Assembly (NCBI RefSeq): GCF_021502655.1 | Contig: NZ_JAKFFT010000005.1 | Span: 62,001-126,000, forward strand | Direction of reading: 5' to 3' | DNA: 64,000 nt | Origin: Dyadobacter sp. CY347 | GTDB taxonomy: Bacteria; Bacteroidota; Bacteroidia; Cytophagales; Spirosomataceae | Part shown: positions 1 to 9,164 of the stretch, piece after piece | Numbering within the stretch: position 1 is the first letter of the stretch | Layout of the letters: each line of letters starts with the position of its first letter | Notes under the pieces: generated by a model | Seen by the model: only the letters and a program-made list of their open reading frames with translations | What the model was told of the DNA's origin: nothing | Databases searched by the model: none | Position numbers and translations under genes: made by a program

Positions 1-2356
1 CCGGGCTTCTCAGGACGATCATTTCTTCCGTTGTCTGGGCCGGGATAGCCTTGTTGCCGCTCATAGAACGGTCGGTAAATGCCGCCCTGATCAATACTGA
101 TCCTTTTCCGTTGTCCTGAGCAGGAATTTTTGGTGTAAATTCACCCTTAACAGGCAATGTGCTCAATGTTTTATCCGTGCTGCTCAGAATGTATTTTACA
201 ATCGTTTCTGCATCCGCAACGGGCAATGCAGGGTGCGCGGGCATAGCAACTTCTCCCCAAACGCCGGCTCCGCCTTTCAGGATTTTTCCTACCAGTGTTT
301 CGTTAACCCCGGGTTTTCCTTTGTATTTGTTGGAAATGTCTGCAAATGAAGGTCCTACGGATTTGGCATCCACCTGGTGGCAGACTTTACAATCGCTTTT
401 TCCGATTAAAACCTGGGCTACCGCAAACTGCGTGCTCGCATCCACGCTGCGCTGACTCTGAATGACTTCGGCATAATCAAATCCTTCGGAAGCATAGTCA
501 ATGCTCACTGCAATTTCTTCGGGCTTGATTTTTCCTTCCAGCAAACTTCCGTCTTCTTTATCCGTTACATCAATAGAATAAGGAATGGGTTTTCCGGCGA
601 AAAAGAATGTTTTATTTCCTTCCACGTTCACCGAAACCTTCGGCGGCTCATTACCGGCGATAATTTTAAGCGATTGCGAATTGGAAGCGCCTTTGGCATC
701 ACTCACGGTAAGAGTCGCTGTGTAAACGCCCGGTTTATCAAATGTTACGATCGGTTCAGCTGTGGCGAATGTTTTTGCAGCTCCGCCGTTGCCTGTGATC
801 TTCCAGCTGTATTTCAGTTTATCCCCGTCAAAATCTTTGGTTCCGGCAGAGGAAAGCTTCGCCTGAAACGGAACTGTGCCGCCTTTTTTATCCGTAGAAA
901 CCTGAACGATCGGTTTGCGGTTGCCGCCATTGTATTCGATGCGTATTAATCTCGAATTTTCGCTCTTCCTGAACCAGTTACTGCCATATTCCAGCACATA
1001 TAGGTCGCCATTCGGGCCAAACTTAATGTCGATCGGCTGCACGGGATGGTAAGCAGGCAGCACGCGCTCCATGGATTCATAATCACCATTCGGGCTCATG
1101 GAAATGGCCATGATCCAGCCGCGGGAGAAGTCCGCCGCGATCCATTTGTTCTCATAGTAAGCGGGCCACGGTCTTTTTGGCGCTTTGAAATCCGAGCGGT
1201 GGTAGACTGGCCCGCCAGTAGCGCTCCTTGAACCGGAACCCACTGCAGGGAATTTTTCGGAAATGCCGTAGGGATAGTAAATGAAGCTCGGAGCCGTTGG
1301 CAAAAGCTCTTTCAAGCCTGTATTATTGGGCGAATTGTTGACCAGATTTTTTGGATCTTTTTTGGCCAATGGCTTATTAGCAGCATAATCATATACCGGA
1401 AATGCCTGATCGTCGCCTACAAACCAGGGCCAGCCGAAGTTACCCGGCTTCCTGGCCTGGTTCATTTCATCATAACCTCTCGGCCCGATCTCCGAATCTT
1501 CGCTGGCATCCGGCCCCACTTCGCCCCAATATAAAAAGCCCGTTTTGCTGTCAACCGAAATGCGCCATGGGTTCCTATGACCCATTGAGTAAATTTCAGG
1601 ACGCGTTTTAGCCGTTCCTTTTGGGTAAAGATTGCCTTCGGGAATGGTGTAGGAGCCGTCCGGTTCCGGATGGATCTTTAAAATTTTCCCTCTTAAATCA
1701 TTCGTGTTACCCGCATGTCCCTGATCATCCCAGCTGGCGCGTCCTTCGCGCTCGTCGGTCTGTGCGGCTTTCTGGTTTCCGGTGTTGTTTCCAACCGTCA
1801 GATACAGGTTACCGGCTTTGTCCCAGGTCATTCCGCCGCCCGTGTGGCAGCAAACTTCACGCTGCGTAACAACCTCGATCACGTCCTTTTTAGAACTTTC
1901 AACGAGTTTGTCTTCACGCAGTTCGTAGCGTGAAAGAATGTGTTTCTTCTCCGTAGGATGCGCGTAATAGAGATAAATCCAATGGTTTTTTTCAAAATTC
2001 GGGTCCATGGTGAAACCCATTAATCCTTCCTCAGCTTCCCTGGAAACGCCCTCCGCGCTAACATATTTGGTGTTAACCGGGATCATGGCGATCAGGTCGG
2101 TGGACTTGGTGGACACATTGTATTTTTTCAAAGCGCCCTTCCTTTCAATAATGTAAGCCGAACCATCCGGAAGCACTTCGAAAACCATAGGTTCGTCCAG
2201 GTTCTCGGCCACGACAATGGGCGTAAAGCGGCTTTCATCCGGTTTGGGCGGATTGTCTTGAATGGTAAATGCTGCGATGAGCAAAAAAGCGGGAATTTTG
2301 GCCGTGTTTTTAAGGACGCGCGAAATTCGCCGAAAACGGGGGGAAAGGTTTGTCAT
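1..2356 (-). CDS. PQQ-dependent sugar dehydrogenase / PKD / cytochrome c fusion (3' end outside window)
   Basis: Open frame of 785 residues from ATG at 2356 that runs off the window edge, so the C terminus is missing. It begins with a hydrophobic export segment (about residues 18-32). Residues about 45-440 look like a glucose/sorbosone dehydrogenase beta-propeller (motifs such as CCHTGGGMTWD, GHRNPWR, GEVGPDA). A PKD-like domain follows at about 478-560, then a class I cytochrome c domain with heme motif CKVCH at 656-660 and a likely axial Met in a GEVAMP motif. Family knowledge: such proteins oxidise sugars in the periplasm and pass electrons to the attached cytochrome. PQQ binding itself cannot be confirmed by eye. 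It is transcribed away from the LytTR gene, 58 bases downstream of that gene's stop. Confidence in the architecture is high, in the substrate low. Confidence 0.85.
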   Translation of the reverse strand, partial: MTNLSPRFRRISRVLKNTAKIPAFLLIAAFTIQDNPPKPDESRFTPIVVAENLDEPMVFEVLPDGSAYIIERKGALKKYNVSTKSTDLIAMIPVNTKYVSAEGVSREAEEGLMGFTMDPNFEKNHWIYLYYAHPTEKKHILSRYELREDKLVESSKKDVIEVVTQREVCCHTGGGMTWDKAGNLYLTVGNNTGNQKAAQTDEREGRASWDDQGHAGNTNDLRGKILKIHPEPDGSYTIPEGNLYPKGTAKTRPEIYSMGHRNPWRISVDSKTGFLYWGEVGPDASEDSEIGPRGYDEMNQARKPGNFGWPWFVGDDQAFPVYDYAANKPLAKKDPKNLVNNSPNNTGLKELLPTAPSFIYYPYGISEKFPAVGSGSRSATGGPVYHRSDFKAPKRPWPAYYENKWIAADFSRGWIMAISMSPNGDYESMERVLPAYHPVQPIDIKFGPNGDLYVLEYGSNWFRKSENSRLIRIEYNGGNRKPIVQVSTDKKGGTVPFQAKLSSAGTKDFDGDKLKYSWKITGNGGAAKTFATAEPIVTFDKPGVYTATLTVSDAKGASNSQSLKIIAGNEPPKVSVNVEGNKTFFFAGKPIPYSIDVTDKEDGSLLEGKIKPEEIAVSIDYASEGFDYAEVIQSQRSVDASTQFAVAQVLIGKSDCKVCHQVDAKSVGPSFADISNKYKGKPGVNETLVGKILKGGAGVWGEVAMPAHPALPVADAETIVKYILSSTDKTLSTLPVKGEFTPKIPAQDNGKGSVLIRAAFTDRSMSGNKAIPAQTTEEMIVLRSP

Positions 2357-2414
2357 AGGTCGTAAACAAGAGTTTACTGGAAATATAACAAATTATCGTT
2401 AAAAATTCTTATTC

Positions 2415-3197
2415 CTATTTTCCCATCCAATGTTTAAAATCGCCCACTTTTTCACGGCTTACCAGCGCTTCCTTATTATGCGAGGGCCGCAGACTTAAAG
2501 CCAGACGATTTCCGAAATATGGGTCAATTTTGTCGACCGCTTTGTGCGTCACCATCATGCCACGGTTAATGCGGAAAAAACGAGCCGGATCGAGCACATC
2601 TGCGAGCTCATCTAATGTATAATCCACGAGCAATTTCTGGTTGTTATCTGTTACAAAAAAGCTGTAACGCTCTTCTGTGAAGAAATACGCGATCTCATTC
2701 ACCTCAATTGATAGCATTTTTTGCCCTTGTTTTACCAAAAATCGTTGCCGGTATTCTTTTTTGGTGGTTTTTTGAAATCCTTCCAGCAGTTTCTTTATTC
2801 CTTCCAGCGAGTCTTCGGAAGGCAGGGCGCGCATATTTTCGTATTTCTGCAAGCTTCGCTGCAAGTCGTCGCGGTGCACGGGTTTCAGCAGATAATCAAT
2901 GCTATTCAGTTTAAAAGCCTGCAATGCATATTCATCATAAGAGGTCGTGAAGATGATGGTGCTGGTCACCTGCACGCGGTTAAATATCTCGAAACTCTGT
3001 CCATCCGACAATTCAATGTCCAGGAAAATAAGGTCCGGATCTGCATTTCCGGCCTTCTGGTTGCTTTGAAGCCACTCCACGGTTTCTTCAATGCTGTCTG
3101 TCACGCCGCTGATGAGCAGGTCGGGCGCAGTTTCATTCAATAACTTTCTTAACCTTCTGACAGACAGGTCTTCGTCTTCTACGATCAGTGCGTCCAT
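2415..3197 (-). CDS. LytTR-family response regulator
   Basis: A 260-residue response regulator with an N-terminal receiver domain (acidic pocket EDED at 7-10, phospho-acceptor D60 in FLDIELSDG, conserved Lys in the LLKPVHRDD motif) and a C-terminal LytTR DNA-binding domain (about 155-258, with the typical FFRINRGMMV stretch). LytTR proteins bind direct repeats upstream of target promoters. It is the last gene of a three-gene minus-strand run, 11 bases after the kinase at 3209-4318, which is its likely partner. A second kinase lies just upstream, so two sensors may feed this one regulator. Target genes are not visible from the sequence. Confidence 0.93.
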   Translation of the reverse strand: MDALIVEDEDLSVRRLRKLLNETAPDLLISGVTDSIEETVEWLQSNQKAGNADPDLIFLDIELSDGQSFEIFNRVQVTSTIIFTTSYDEYALQAFKLNSIDYLLKPVHRDDLQRSLQKYENMRALPSEDSLEGIKKLLEGFQKTTKKEYRQRFLVKQGQKMLSIEVNEIAYFFTEERYSFFVTDNNQKLLVDYTLDELADVLDPARFFRINRGMMVTHKAVDKIDPYFGNRLALSLRPSHNKEALVSREKVGDFKHWMGK

Positions 3198-3208
3198 AGT
3201 TTGTGATT

Positions 3209-4318
3209 TCAGGCTATTAATGGCAGTGTTACGGTAAAAAATTCATGGTTACTCTCCACCACAGGTTGCGAAATGTCCTTTTGGTGTTCATTCAGGATTT
3301 TGTATTTGGTGATAATGTTGACCAATCCCACGCCGGTTGATTCCAGGTTCTCGGCACCGGCGGTTAATGTCTTCTTTTGCAGATTATTACGCACCATTAG
3401 ATTTCCTTCCTGCGTGCTCAATATGAAAATAGTGAGCGGCCGGCTTGCGCGGATCACATTGTGCTTCACGGCATTCTCGACGAGTAGTTGCAATGTTAAC
3501 GGAGGTATCCTGCGGTTCATTAAATGTTTCTCAACATGCACGTAAAGCTTCATACCGTCGCCGTATCGTGTTTTTAACAAATGTCCGTAGGATTCAATGA
3601 AGGAAAGTTCTTTTTGTAACGTGGTCAGCTGGCTAAAATCGCTGTCGTCCAGGGAGGCATGATTGGTTTGCAGCAAATAGCGGTAAACCCGCGCCATCTC
3701 GTCCACAAACTGCTCGGCTTTCTGCGGATCTTCGGCAATCAATGTAGACAGGGAATTTAATGTATTAAACAAAAAATGCGGGCTGACCTGCGCTTTCAAA
3801 CTTTCCAGTTGTCCGTTAACATTCTCTTTCATCAACCTTTCGCGGTTGACTTCATGGTGTTTCCACCGTCCAATGGCCTTAAAAGATTCCTGAATGCCCA
3901 TAACCAGCATGATTGCGCCCATATTGATCAGGTAAATCGTCAGGATTTTTTGAATGGTGAGCGTGGATCCGAAGAGCTTGAAACCAATATATAACCATGC
4001 GATGAGCACTAAGAAAATTCCGGAAAGTCCTGCGTGCGCGGCTATGGATACGAAAATGCGCCTGATGGTCTGATCCAGTTTCGGATAACGGTGGGCGATG
4101 TTTTCATTGATTCCGGATTGGATAAAAAACGTTACGGTCAGCAACGAACCATTCAGAAATGTGCTTCCAACGAAAGTTTTCCAATTGCTGATGAACGCCG
4201 GGCCTACCGTCAGATAATTGAAAAAAAGCAGGAAAACAGGCATGGTCAGCACGTACGACCAGCGTGTTTTGGGGCTCAATGCACCCGACAGTCCTGCTGT
4301 TAATTTTCCTTTGTTCAT
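3209..4318 (-). CDS. LytS-like sensor histidine kinase (His_kinase family)
   Basis: The frame stays open upstream to a TTG at 4405, but ATG at 4318 starts a normal protein of 369 residues, and the extra 29 residues look like read-through of leader DNA. About four membrane segments occupy residues 20-145. They are followed by the His_kinase domain with the phospho-acceptor in PHFLFNTLN (H181) and a GHKL ATPase domain whose N box reads ENAVKHN. There is no extracytoplasmic sensor domain of note, as is usual for the short LytS-like kinases of Bacteroidota. The adjacent LytTR regulator, 11 bases downstream, is the probable phosphorylation target. The paralogous kinase at 4459-5502 lies 140 bases upstream on the same strand. 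Confidence 0.9.
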   Translation of the reverse strand: MNKGKLTAGLSGALSPKTRWSYVLTMPVFLLFFNYLTVGPAFISNWKTFVGSTFLNGSLLTVTFFIQSGINENIAHRYPKLDQTIRRIFVSIAAHAGLSGIFLVLIAWLYIGFKLFGSTLTIQKILTIYLINMGAIMLVMGIQESFKAIGRWKHHEVNRERLMKENVNGQLESLKAQVSPHFLFNTLNSLSTLIAEDPQKAEQFVDEMARVYRYLLQTNHASLDDSDFSQLTTLQKELSFIESYGHLLKTRYGDGMKLYVHVEKHLMNRRIPPLTLQLLVENAVKHNVIRASRPLTIFILSTQEGNLMVRNNLQKKTLTAGAENLESTGVGLVNIITKYKILNEHQKDISQPVVESNHEFFTVTLPLIA

Positions 4319-4458
4319 TTTGCGCCGGCCGGGGATTTTGGCCGCGATTTCCAGTTTGTTAATGTATTCAAAAATATATCTGCAGCACCAGACGCAGAAA
4401 TGCAAGTTGTATCAATTGAACTAATAAATACATGAATTGTACAGGTTCAAACCATATG

Positions 4459-5502
4459 TCAGGCACGAACGCGCGCAGAAAGCAAAGGCACGGTGACCGT
4501 AAAATATGCCTCTGTTTCTTCCACGCGCAGCTCGCGATTGCTTAGCGCGTGATATTTCGCCCGCAGGCCCGCAAGTCCGCCGTGGTCGGTTACCATTGTC
4601 CTTACTTTGCTTTGCACATTGTTTTGGACCAGAAGCCGCTGGCTGAAAGCAATTTCAACCTTAATTGTAAGTGGTTTCGCTTTGCTCATCGTATTGAATT
4701 TGATCGCATTATCAATCAAAACCTGTAACACCAGCGGCGGAACGAGCAATTCGCCCGCGTAAGGCCCGGGCTCAATGATATGCAGGCTATCGCCATAGCG
4801 CGCACCCAACAGCCGCGCATAGGTATGCAGGAAAGTAAATTCAGCCTGGACCGGGACAAGCTCAATCTTGGATGCCTGTAAAATGTAGCGGTAAATTTTG
4901 GCCAGATCCTCCACAAATTCTTCGGCTTTATCCTGATCATCGCCGATCAATGCAGAAAGTGTATTGAGGCTGTTGAACAAAAAATGCGAGTTAACCTGTC
5001 CTTTGAGCGCGTCAAACTGGTGTTGCAGCGATTCCCTTTCCAATTTTTCGCTTTCAGTCTGGTTCTTTTTCCACTGTTCCAAAGAGTAAAAAAGGCCCAG
5101 CATGGAACAGAGAAAAATGTCAAAAAAGCCGCCCAGGATCATGATCGGCCAAATGTTTTGCCAGGTGAATCGGACATCGAGACCGGGTGTAATGCTGTAA
5201 GCCCACACATCAAAGGCAGCAAGTCCCATCGTAAGCGTGCCCACAGCCATCAACATGGTCAGCAAGCGCGGTCTGGTTTGGTCAACATCTGGGAAACGGC
5301 TGATGATCCAGCGGACCACAAGGGTTAGCGCGACGATCGAGAACCAGTAGAGCGCCAGCACCAGCAATGTAGCTTTGATGAAAACAGGAAATTCCTGAAA
5401 ATAGGCAGTTCCTATAAAGTAATAATTACCGACAGCGCAGAACACGGGCATTATGGCCAGATGATACCACCATTCATATTTCGAAAAAAAGCGCGGCCTC
5501 AC
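4459..5502 (-). CDS. LytS-like sensor histidine kinase, second copy in the cluster
   Basis: A 347-residue membrane kinase of the same build as its downstream neighbour: four hydrophobic segments within residues 12-140, phospho-acceptor H173 in SHFLFNSLN, and a GHKL domain with N box DNAIKFN. The last glycine-rich box is short (GGLAGLRAKYH), as in the neighbour (GVGLVNIITKY). No response regulator follows it directly; the next gene is another kinase and then one LytTR regulator. The pair probably arose by duplication, although sequence identity outside the motifs is modest. Either both act on the regulator at 2415-3197 or this one signals to a regulator encoded elsewhere. Confidence 0.88.
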   Translation of the reverse strand: MRPRFFSKYEWWYHLAIMPVFCAVGNYYFIGTAYFQEFPVFIKATLLVLALYWFSIVALTLVVRWIISRFPDVDQTRPRLLTMLMAVGTLTMGLAAFDVWAYSITPGLDVRFTWQNIWPIMILGGFFDIFLCSMLGLFYSLEQWKKNQTESEKLERESLQHQFDALKGQVNSHFLFNSLNTLSALIGDDQDKAEEFVEDLAKIYRYILQASKIELVPVQAEFTFLHTYARLLGARYGDSLHIIEPGPYAGELLVPPLVLQVLIDNAIKFNTMSKAKPLTIKVEIAFSQRLLVQNNVQSKVRTMVTDHGGLAGLRAKYHALSNRELRVEETEAYFTVTVPLLSARVRA

Positions 5503-5603
5503 GATAATTCAGGAAGGGTTTTGCAAGATAAATTCAAAAATAAGCAACCCTAAATAATTACTTATCAGCCCGCTGCTGTTTTTTGTAGTCCATCGGGTTC
5601 TTT

Positions 5604-6143
5604 TCAGCGCCAGGCCATGGCGAGCCCCACGCCTGCATGGGAAGCGATTGGATTGGAAACTAACGGTGGCGTGTATCTGATCTTTAAAATGTATATCCAT
5701 CGGTCGGTTACGAGGTTGAAACGCAATCCCGCAATTCCCGATGGTGTTAATGCTGGCTGTCCGTTGACTCCCGAATGCAACCCCCGGTCATAGCGATCTA
5801 CGAAAAAGGAAGCTAAACCCGCTTCTAAGTAGGTTTCGACGGCATAATGGTCGGGATGCGGCGTGCAGGAATTTCGCTTATAAGGATTTAAGATAAAGCA
5901 ATGCGTTAATGCTGCCGAAAATGCAGGACTGCGAAAATCCGGCTGGCTTACCGCACCAATTCCCGCCTGGATATCCCAAAACGCCCTCTTAGTATATCCA
6001 AATGCTGCCTCGGCGACGAAAGCGCCTTTGGGGGCAATGCCAAAAATTTCCGCACCAAAAGCCCCGCGAAAGCGCGTGTAGTAAGGCTGCGCGACAGCGC
6101 ATGATGCACAAAGGATGAAGATCAGTAACAGTCTGGTGAACAC
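5604..6143 (-). CDS. Exported hypothetical protein, outer-membrane beta-barrel-like
   Basis: A 179-residue protein with a clear signal peptide (cleavage likely after CAVAQ, about residue 19). The mature part is rich in Gly and aromatic residues and alternates in a way expected of amphipathic strands (FGAEIFGIAP, AEAAFGYTK, DIQAGIGAV, EAGLASFFV, GIAGLRFNL), ending GVGLAMAWR. It resembles small outer-membrane beta-barrel proteins but shows no motif that assigns a function. It sits between two signalling units on the same strand. The gaps of roughly 100 bases downstream and 54 bases upstream leave co-transcription open. Confidence 0.7.
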   Translation of the reverse strand: MFTRLLLIFILCASCAVAQPYYTRFRGAFGAEIFGIAPKGAFVAEAAFGYTKRAFWDIQAGIGAVSQPDFRSPAFSAALTHCFILNPYKRNSCTPHPDHYAVETYLEAGLASFFVDRYDRGLHSGVNGQPALTPSGIAGLRFNLVTDRWIYILKIRYTPPLVSNPIASHAGVGLAMAWR

Positions 6144-6197
6144 GGAGTAAGGCTTTGCCTTTCAACGGTTGAATGTGTAAAATAAGTATGTTAAAAG

Positions 6198-8309
6198 TTA
6201 CATTTGAAATATAACCATACTTCGCGTCACCGATTCCCCCGGATTTTCGAACCGGACCCCAAGGCCGGTTTTTACGGATAGTTCATCCACAAGTTTCAAT
6301 CCCAAGCCGGAAAGCCCTTTTCCGACGTCTTTTTGAGCCAAAATAACTTCGTAATCTTCCTGGCTGAATGCTCGGCCACCGTTTTCAATGAAAAACGTGA
6401 GCTGATTTTCGAGGTCCTTTATTCCAAGCCGGATCAAACCATTTTCATCAGATGCTTTCACGGCATTTTGCAGCAGGTTACGGATAATTGCCTGCAAATA
6501 GTAAGGATCAGTCCTAACCATTGTGTCGGCTGGAACATCGTTTTCGATCCGAATATTTTTTGAGTCAATGTTCAGTTGCAGCAATTTTAAGCTTTGCGAA
6601 GCAATGTAGGAGACATCAACGGGTTGAATGTCAGCCTTGAACTGGTTCATCTGGGTTTTGGACCAAAGCAATAGATCTTCCATTGTTTCCAGCAATGATC
6701 CCGTGGCCGTCTGGATTTTTTCACTCAATTCGGCCTTTTGCAGATCAGAAAGCAGCTTGGGGTTGAGCTGTTGTAATTTCAAAAACTGGTAAACCTGGCT
6801 AATCGGTGAACGGAGATCATGGCTTATAATGCTGAAAAGTTTGGCTTTGGTACGATTGGCTTCTTCCAGCTCAGCGATCAGCTTGGCCAGTTCTTTGTTC
6901 TTATGATCTAAAATCTCTGCATTTTTTTTCTTATTCCTGTATATAACGCCCAGCAAAACCAACGATAAGGCCAGCAAAGCTAGTCCGGAAATGAGCCAGA
7001 TCAGCTGCTTTTTTGCTTTATCGATCTGAATGTTCTTCATCTCGATCTGCTGCTGCTTGTCCTTATTCTGATATTGCGCTTCGGCATCCGCAATGCTTTT
7101 CCTGGACGATTCTACGTATAGCGAATCACGGATGGGCGCATATTTGTCATAATATGCATATGCTTGCTGCCATTGACCCGTGGCGGCGTAGCATCTGGCA
7201 AGGGATTGTAATAGTGAAGCATGGATTTCGAAGCCAAATGCCGTGCTGTTCGGTTCTGCTGCTTTCAATAACGGGAGCGCCTTAGCATATTGCTTCTGGG
7301 CCATATACAATTCCCCCGTCATGTAGTTAACCTGAGACATTAGGAATTCACTTGCCCATTTCGGCGCGAGGTCGTTGGCCCGTTTGATAAAAATGGCTGC
7401 GCTATCCAGTTTTTTATTGGATAAATAGTAGTCTGCAAAACCAAGATCAGCCGCTATTTTATTGGTGCGGCGGCCTGCATTCTGGTTGTCGGGAGTGATC
7501 ATTCCGGCCAGACTGTCGTAGTAAATTTTTGCCATTTCCGGTTGTTTCAGCAAGATGTAAACATCCGTCATGTCTTTGTAATGATGATTGAGATAGGGTT
7601 TGTAGGCCACAATGTATTTTCTACCTTCTTTGGCGTAGTAAAGGCCTTTTTCTCCCTGTGCCATCTGAATATAGATCTCTGAAAGGCTCATCAGGTCCAC
7701 CACCACATCTTCCCGGTCTTTGGTCACACCTTGCTCAATGAGCTTCTTTTTGATGGCAATGCTTTTTAACAAATATTGGATCTGCGTGTTGTACTGCCCC
7801 TTCACCGAATAATAATTGCCTATCGTGGCATATAGAGCCACTTTTGTGTTTTCATTTTTGGTGGTATCAATGCTCGCCAGCATTTCCCGGAGGGTGTTTT
7901 CGCTTTTATGCGTATGGCCTGCCGTATTATAATAGGAAAACAAAAGCCGTTGTAAAACCATGACAATGCGTGTAGGCAACTTTCCTTTGCGGGCATCTGC
8001 CAGTGATTGTTCGTTAAAATATATCGAGCTGTCCGGATCAGAGCTTTCATAGGTGAAACCCAGATTGTAATGGAAAACCGAACGAAAGTACCAATCGTTG
8101 GCGGGAGCGAGCTGCAATGCGTATTTGGAAATCGCTTTCTCGCGTTCCACATCCTCCGCAAGGGCCAGGCTGTCGCACAAGTCGGCAAGCGCTTTGAGTT
8201 TTTCTTTGGTGGTTTTATAGCGGGACAGGTCAGGGATTACCTGCGCGTAAATATTTGATAATAAAGTAGTTGAGAGAAATAGAATCAGTAGAATTTTTTT
8301 CATATTCAA
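6198..8309 (-). CDS. TPR-containing membrane sensor histidine kinase
   Basis: A 703-residue hybrid of a periplasmic tetratricopeptide sensor and a classical kinase. Residues 1-23 are a signal peptide. About 30-400 are helical repeats of TPR type (for example ALYATIGNYY, AKIYYDSLAG, GFADYYLSNK, ARCYAATGQW). A coiled stretch leads to one membrane helix at about 434-457. HisKA follows with phospho-acceptor H497 in IISHDLRSP, and HATPase_c with N box RNLLQNAVKA and G box GKGLSGLGLKL. The ATG overlaps the stop of the LytTR regulator gene at 8306-9028 by 4 bases, so the two are translationally coupled. The pairing of a HisKA-type kinase with a LytTR regulator differs from the LytS-type pairs elsewhere in the window. 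Confidence 0.92.
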   Translation of the reverse strand: MNMKKILLILFLSTTLLSNIYAQVIPDLSRYKTTKEKLKALADLCDSLALAEDVEREKAISKYALQLAPANDWYFRSVFHYNLGFTYESSDPDSSIYFNEQSLADARKGKLPTRIVMVLQRLLFSYYNTAGHTHKSENTLREMLASIDTTKNENTKVALYATIGNYYSVKGQYNTQIQYLLKSIAIKKKLIEQGVTKDREDVVVDLMSLSEIYIQMAQGEKGLYYAKEGRKYIVAYKPYLNHHYKDMTDVYILLKQPEMAKIYYDSLAGMITPDNQNAGRRTNKIAADLGFADYYLSNKKLDSAAIFIKRANDLAPKWASEFLMSQVNYMTGELYMAQKQYAKALPLLKAAEPNSTAFGFEIHASLLQSLARCYAATGQWQQAYAYYDKYAPIRDSLYVESSRKSIADAEAQYQNKDKQQQIEMKNIQIDKAKKQLIWLISGLALLALSLVLLGVIYRNKKKNAEILDHKNKELAKLIAELEEANRTKAKLFSIISHDLRSPISQVYQFLKLQQLNPKLLSDLQKAELSEKIQTATGSLLETMEDLLLWSKTQMNQFKADIQPVDVSYIASQSLKLLQLNIDSKNIRIENDVPADTMVRTDPYYLQAIIRNLLQNAVKASDENGLIRLGIKDLENQLTFFIENGGRAFSQEDYEVILAQKDVGKGLSGLGLKLVDELSVKTGLGVRFENPGESVTRSMVIFQM

Positions 8310-9028
8310 AGTCTGAGCTTTGCAATGGCTGATCGATACGTTTTTCCAACGGGGATAATGGTGTTATTGCAGACCACTTCCGAATGCCGCAATTCTTTAA
8401 TCTGATTCAGAGAAACGGCATAACTGCGGTGCACGCGCATGAAGCGGTCCGAGGGAAGCTGCTCCATGAAACAGGTAAGCGTGGATAATGTAATGTAGTT
8501 TTTTTGTGGTGTAATGATTTTGGTATAATCCTGCATGGCTTCCAGATAAATGATGTCTTTTTGCGACAATTTTACCTGGTTATGGCCTTCTTTAATCATC
8601 AATATGTCTTTCTCAAAAAGCACTTCGTAAGCCTCGGAACGGTGCTTCATCAACGCATACTCCCGGATTCTGCGCGCCGTTTCGTCAAACCGCTCTTTGG
8701 TAAGGGGTTTCAAAATGTAATCCAATGCTGACAGTTCGTAACCGTGGATTGCAAATTCCTGGTGCGAAGTGATGAAAACCGACATATCAACCTCTGCCCG
8801 GACTTTTCGCAAAAGTTCCAGTCCGCTGAAACCAGGCATTTCAATGTCCAGAAAAATAAGGTCGGGCTTAATGTATTGCTGTGCCTCATAACCTTCCAGT
8901 GCGCTCGAAAAGGCCCCGCAGTTTTGCAGGAAAGGAAATGCTTTGGCGAATTCGGTTACAAAAAGAAGATCAAGCGGATTATCGTCAATTGCAATAAAAC
9001 GTACATTCGGAAGCGTACTGCCGTTCAT
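8306..9028 (-). CDS. LytTR-family response regulator
   Basis: Response regulator of 240 residues when started at ATG 9028. An upstream TTG at 9079 would add 17 residues before the receiver fold and is less likely. The receiver domain has the acidic pair DD at 15-16, phospho-acceptor D61 in FLDIEMPGFSG and Lys in YILKPLTKE. The LytTR domain fills the last 100 residues (IIYLEAMQDYTKI, FMRVHRSYAV). It is first in the operon, and the TPR kinase gene begins within its stop codon. The 136-base gap upstream holds no recognised gene. Confidence 0.92.
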   Translation of the reverse strand: MNGSTLPNVRFIAIDDNPLDLLFVTEFAKAFPFLQNCGAFSSALEGYEAQQYIKPDLIFLDIEMPGFSGLELLRKVRAEVDMSVFITSHQEFAIHGYELSALDYILKPLTKERFDETARRIREYALMKHRSEAYEVLFEKDILMIKEGHNQVKLSQKDIIYLEAMQDYTKIITPQKNYITLSTLTCFMEQLPSDRFMRVHRSYAVSLNQIKELRHSEVVCNNTIIPVGKTYRSAIAKLRL

Positions 9029-9164
9029 AAAGGAATTAGTAAATAACGATTCAATATATGCAAAAGGATCGGCCTGCAATATCCACTAAATAAAAAAGGT
9101 TGGAATCGGGAACGCTGGCTGCGCTGAGAGATCGAATGCCGGCTTTTTTTTAAATTTATATCAT

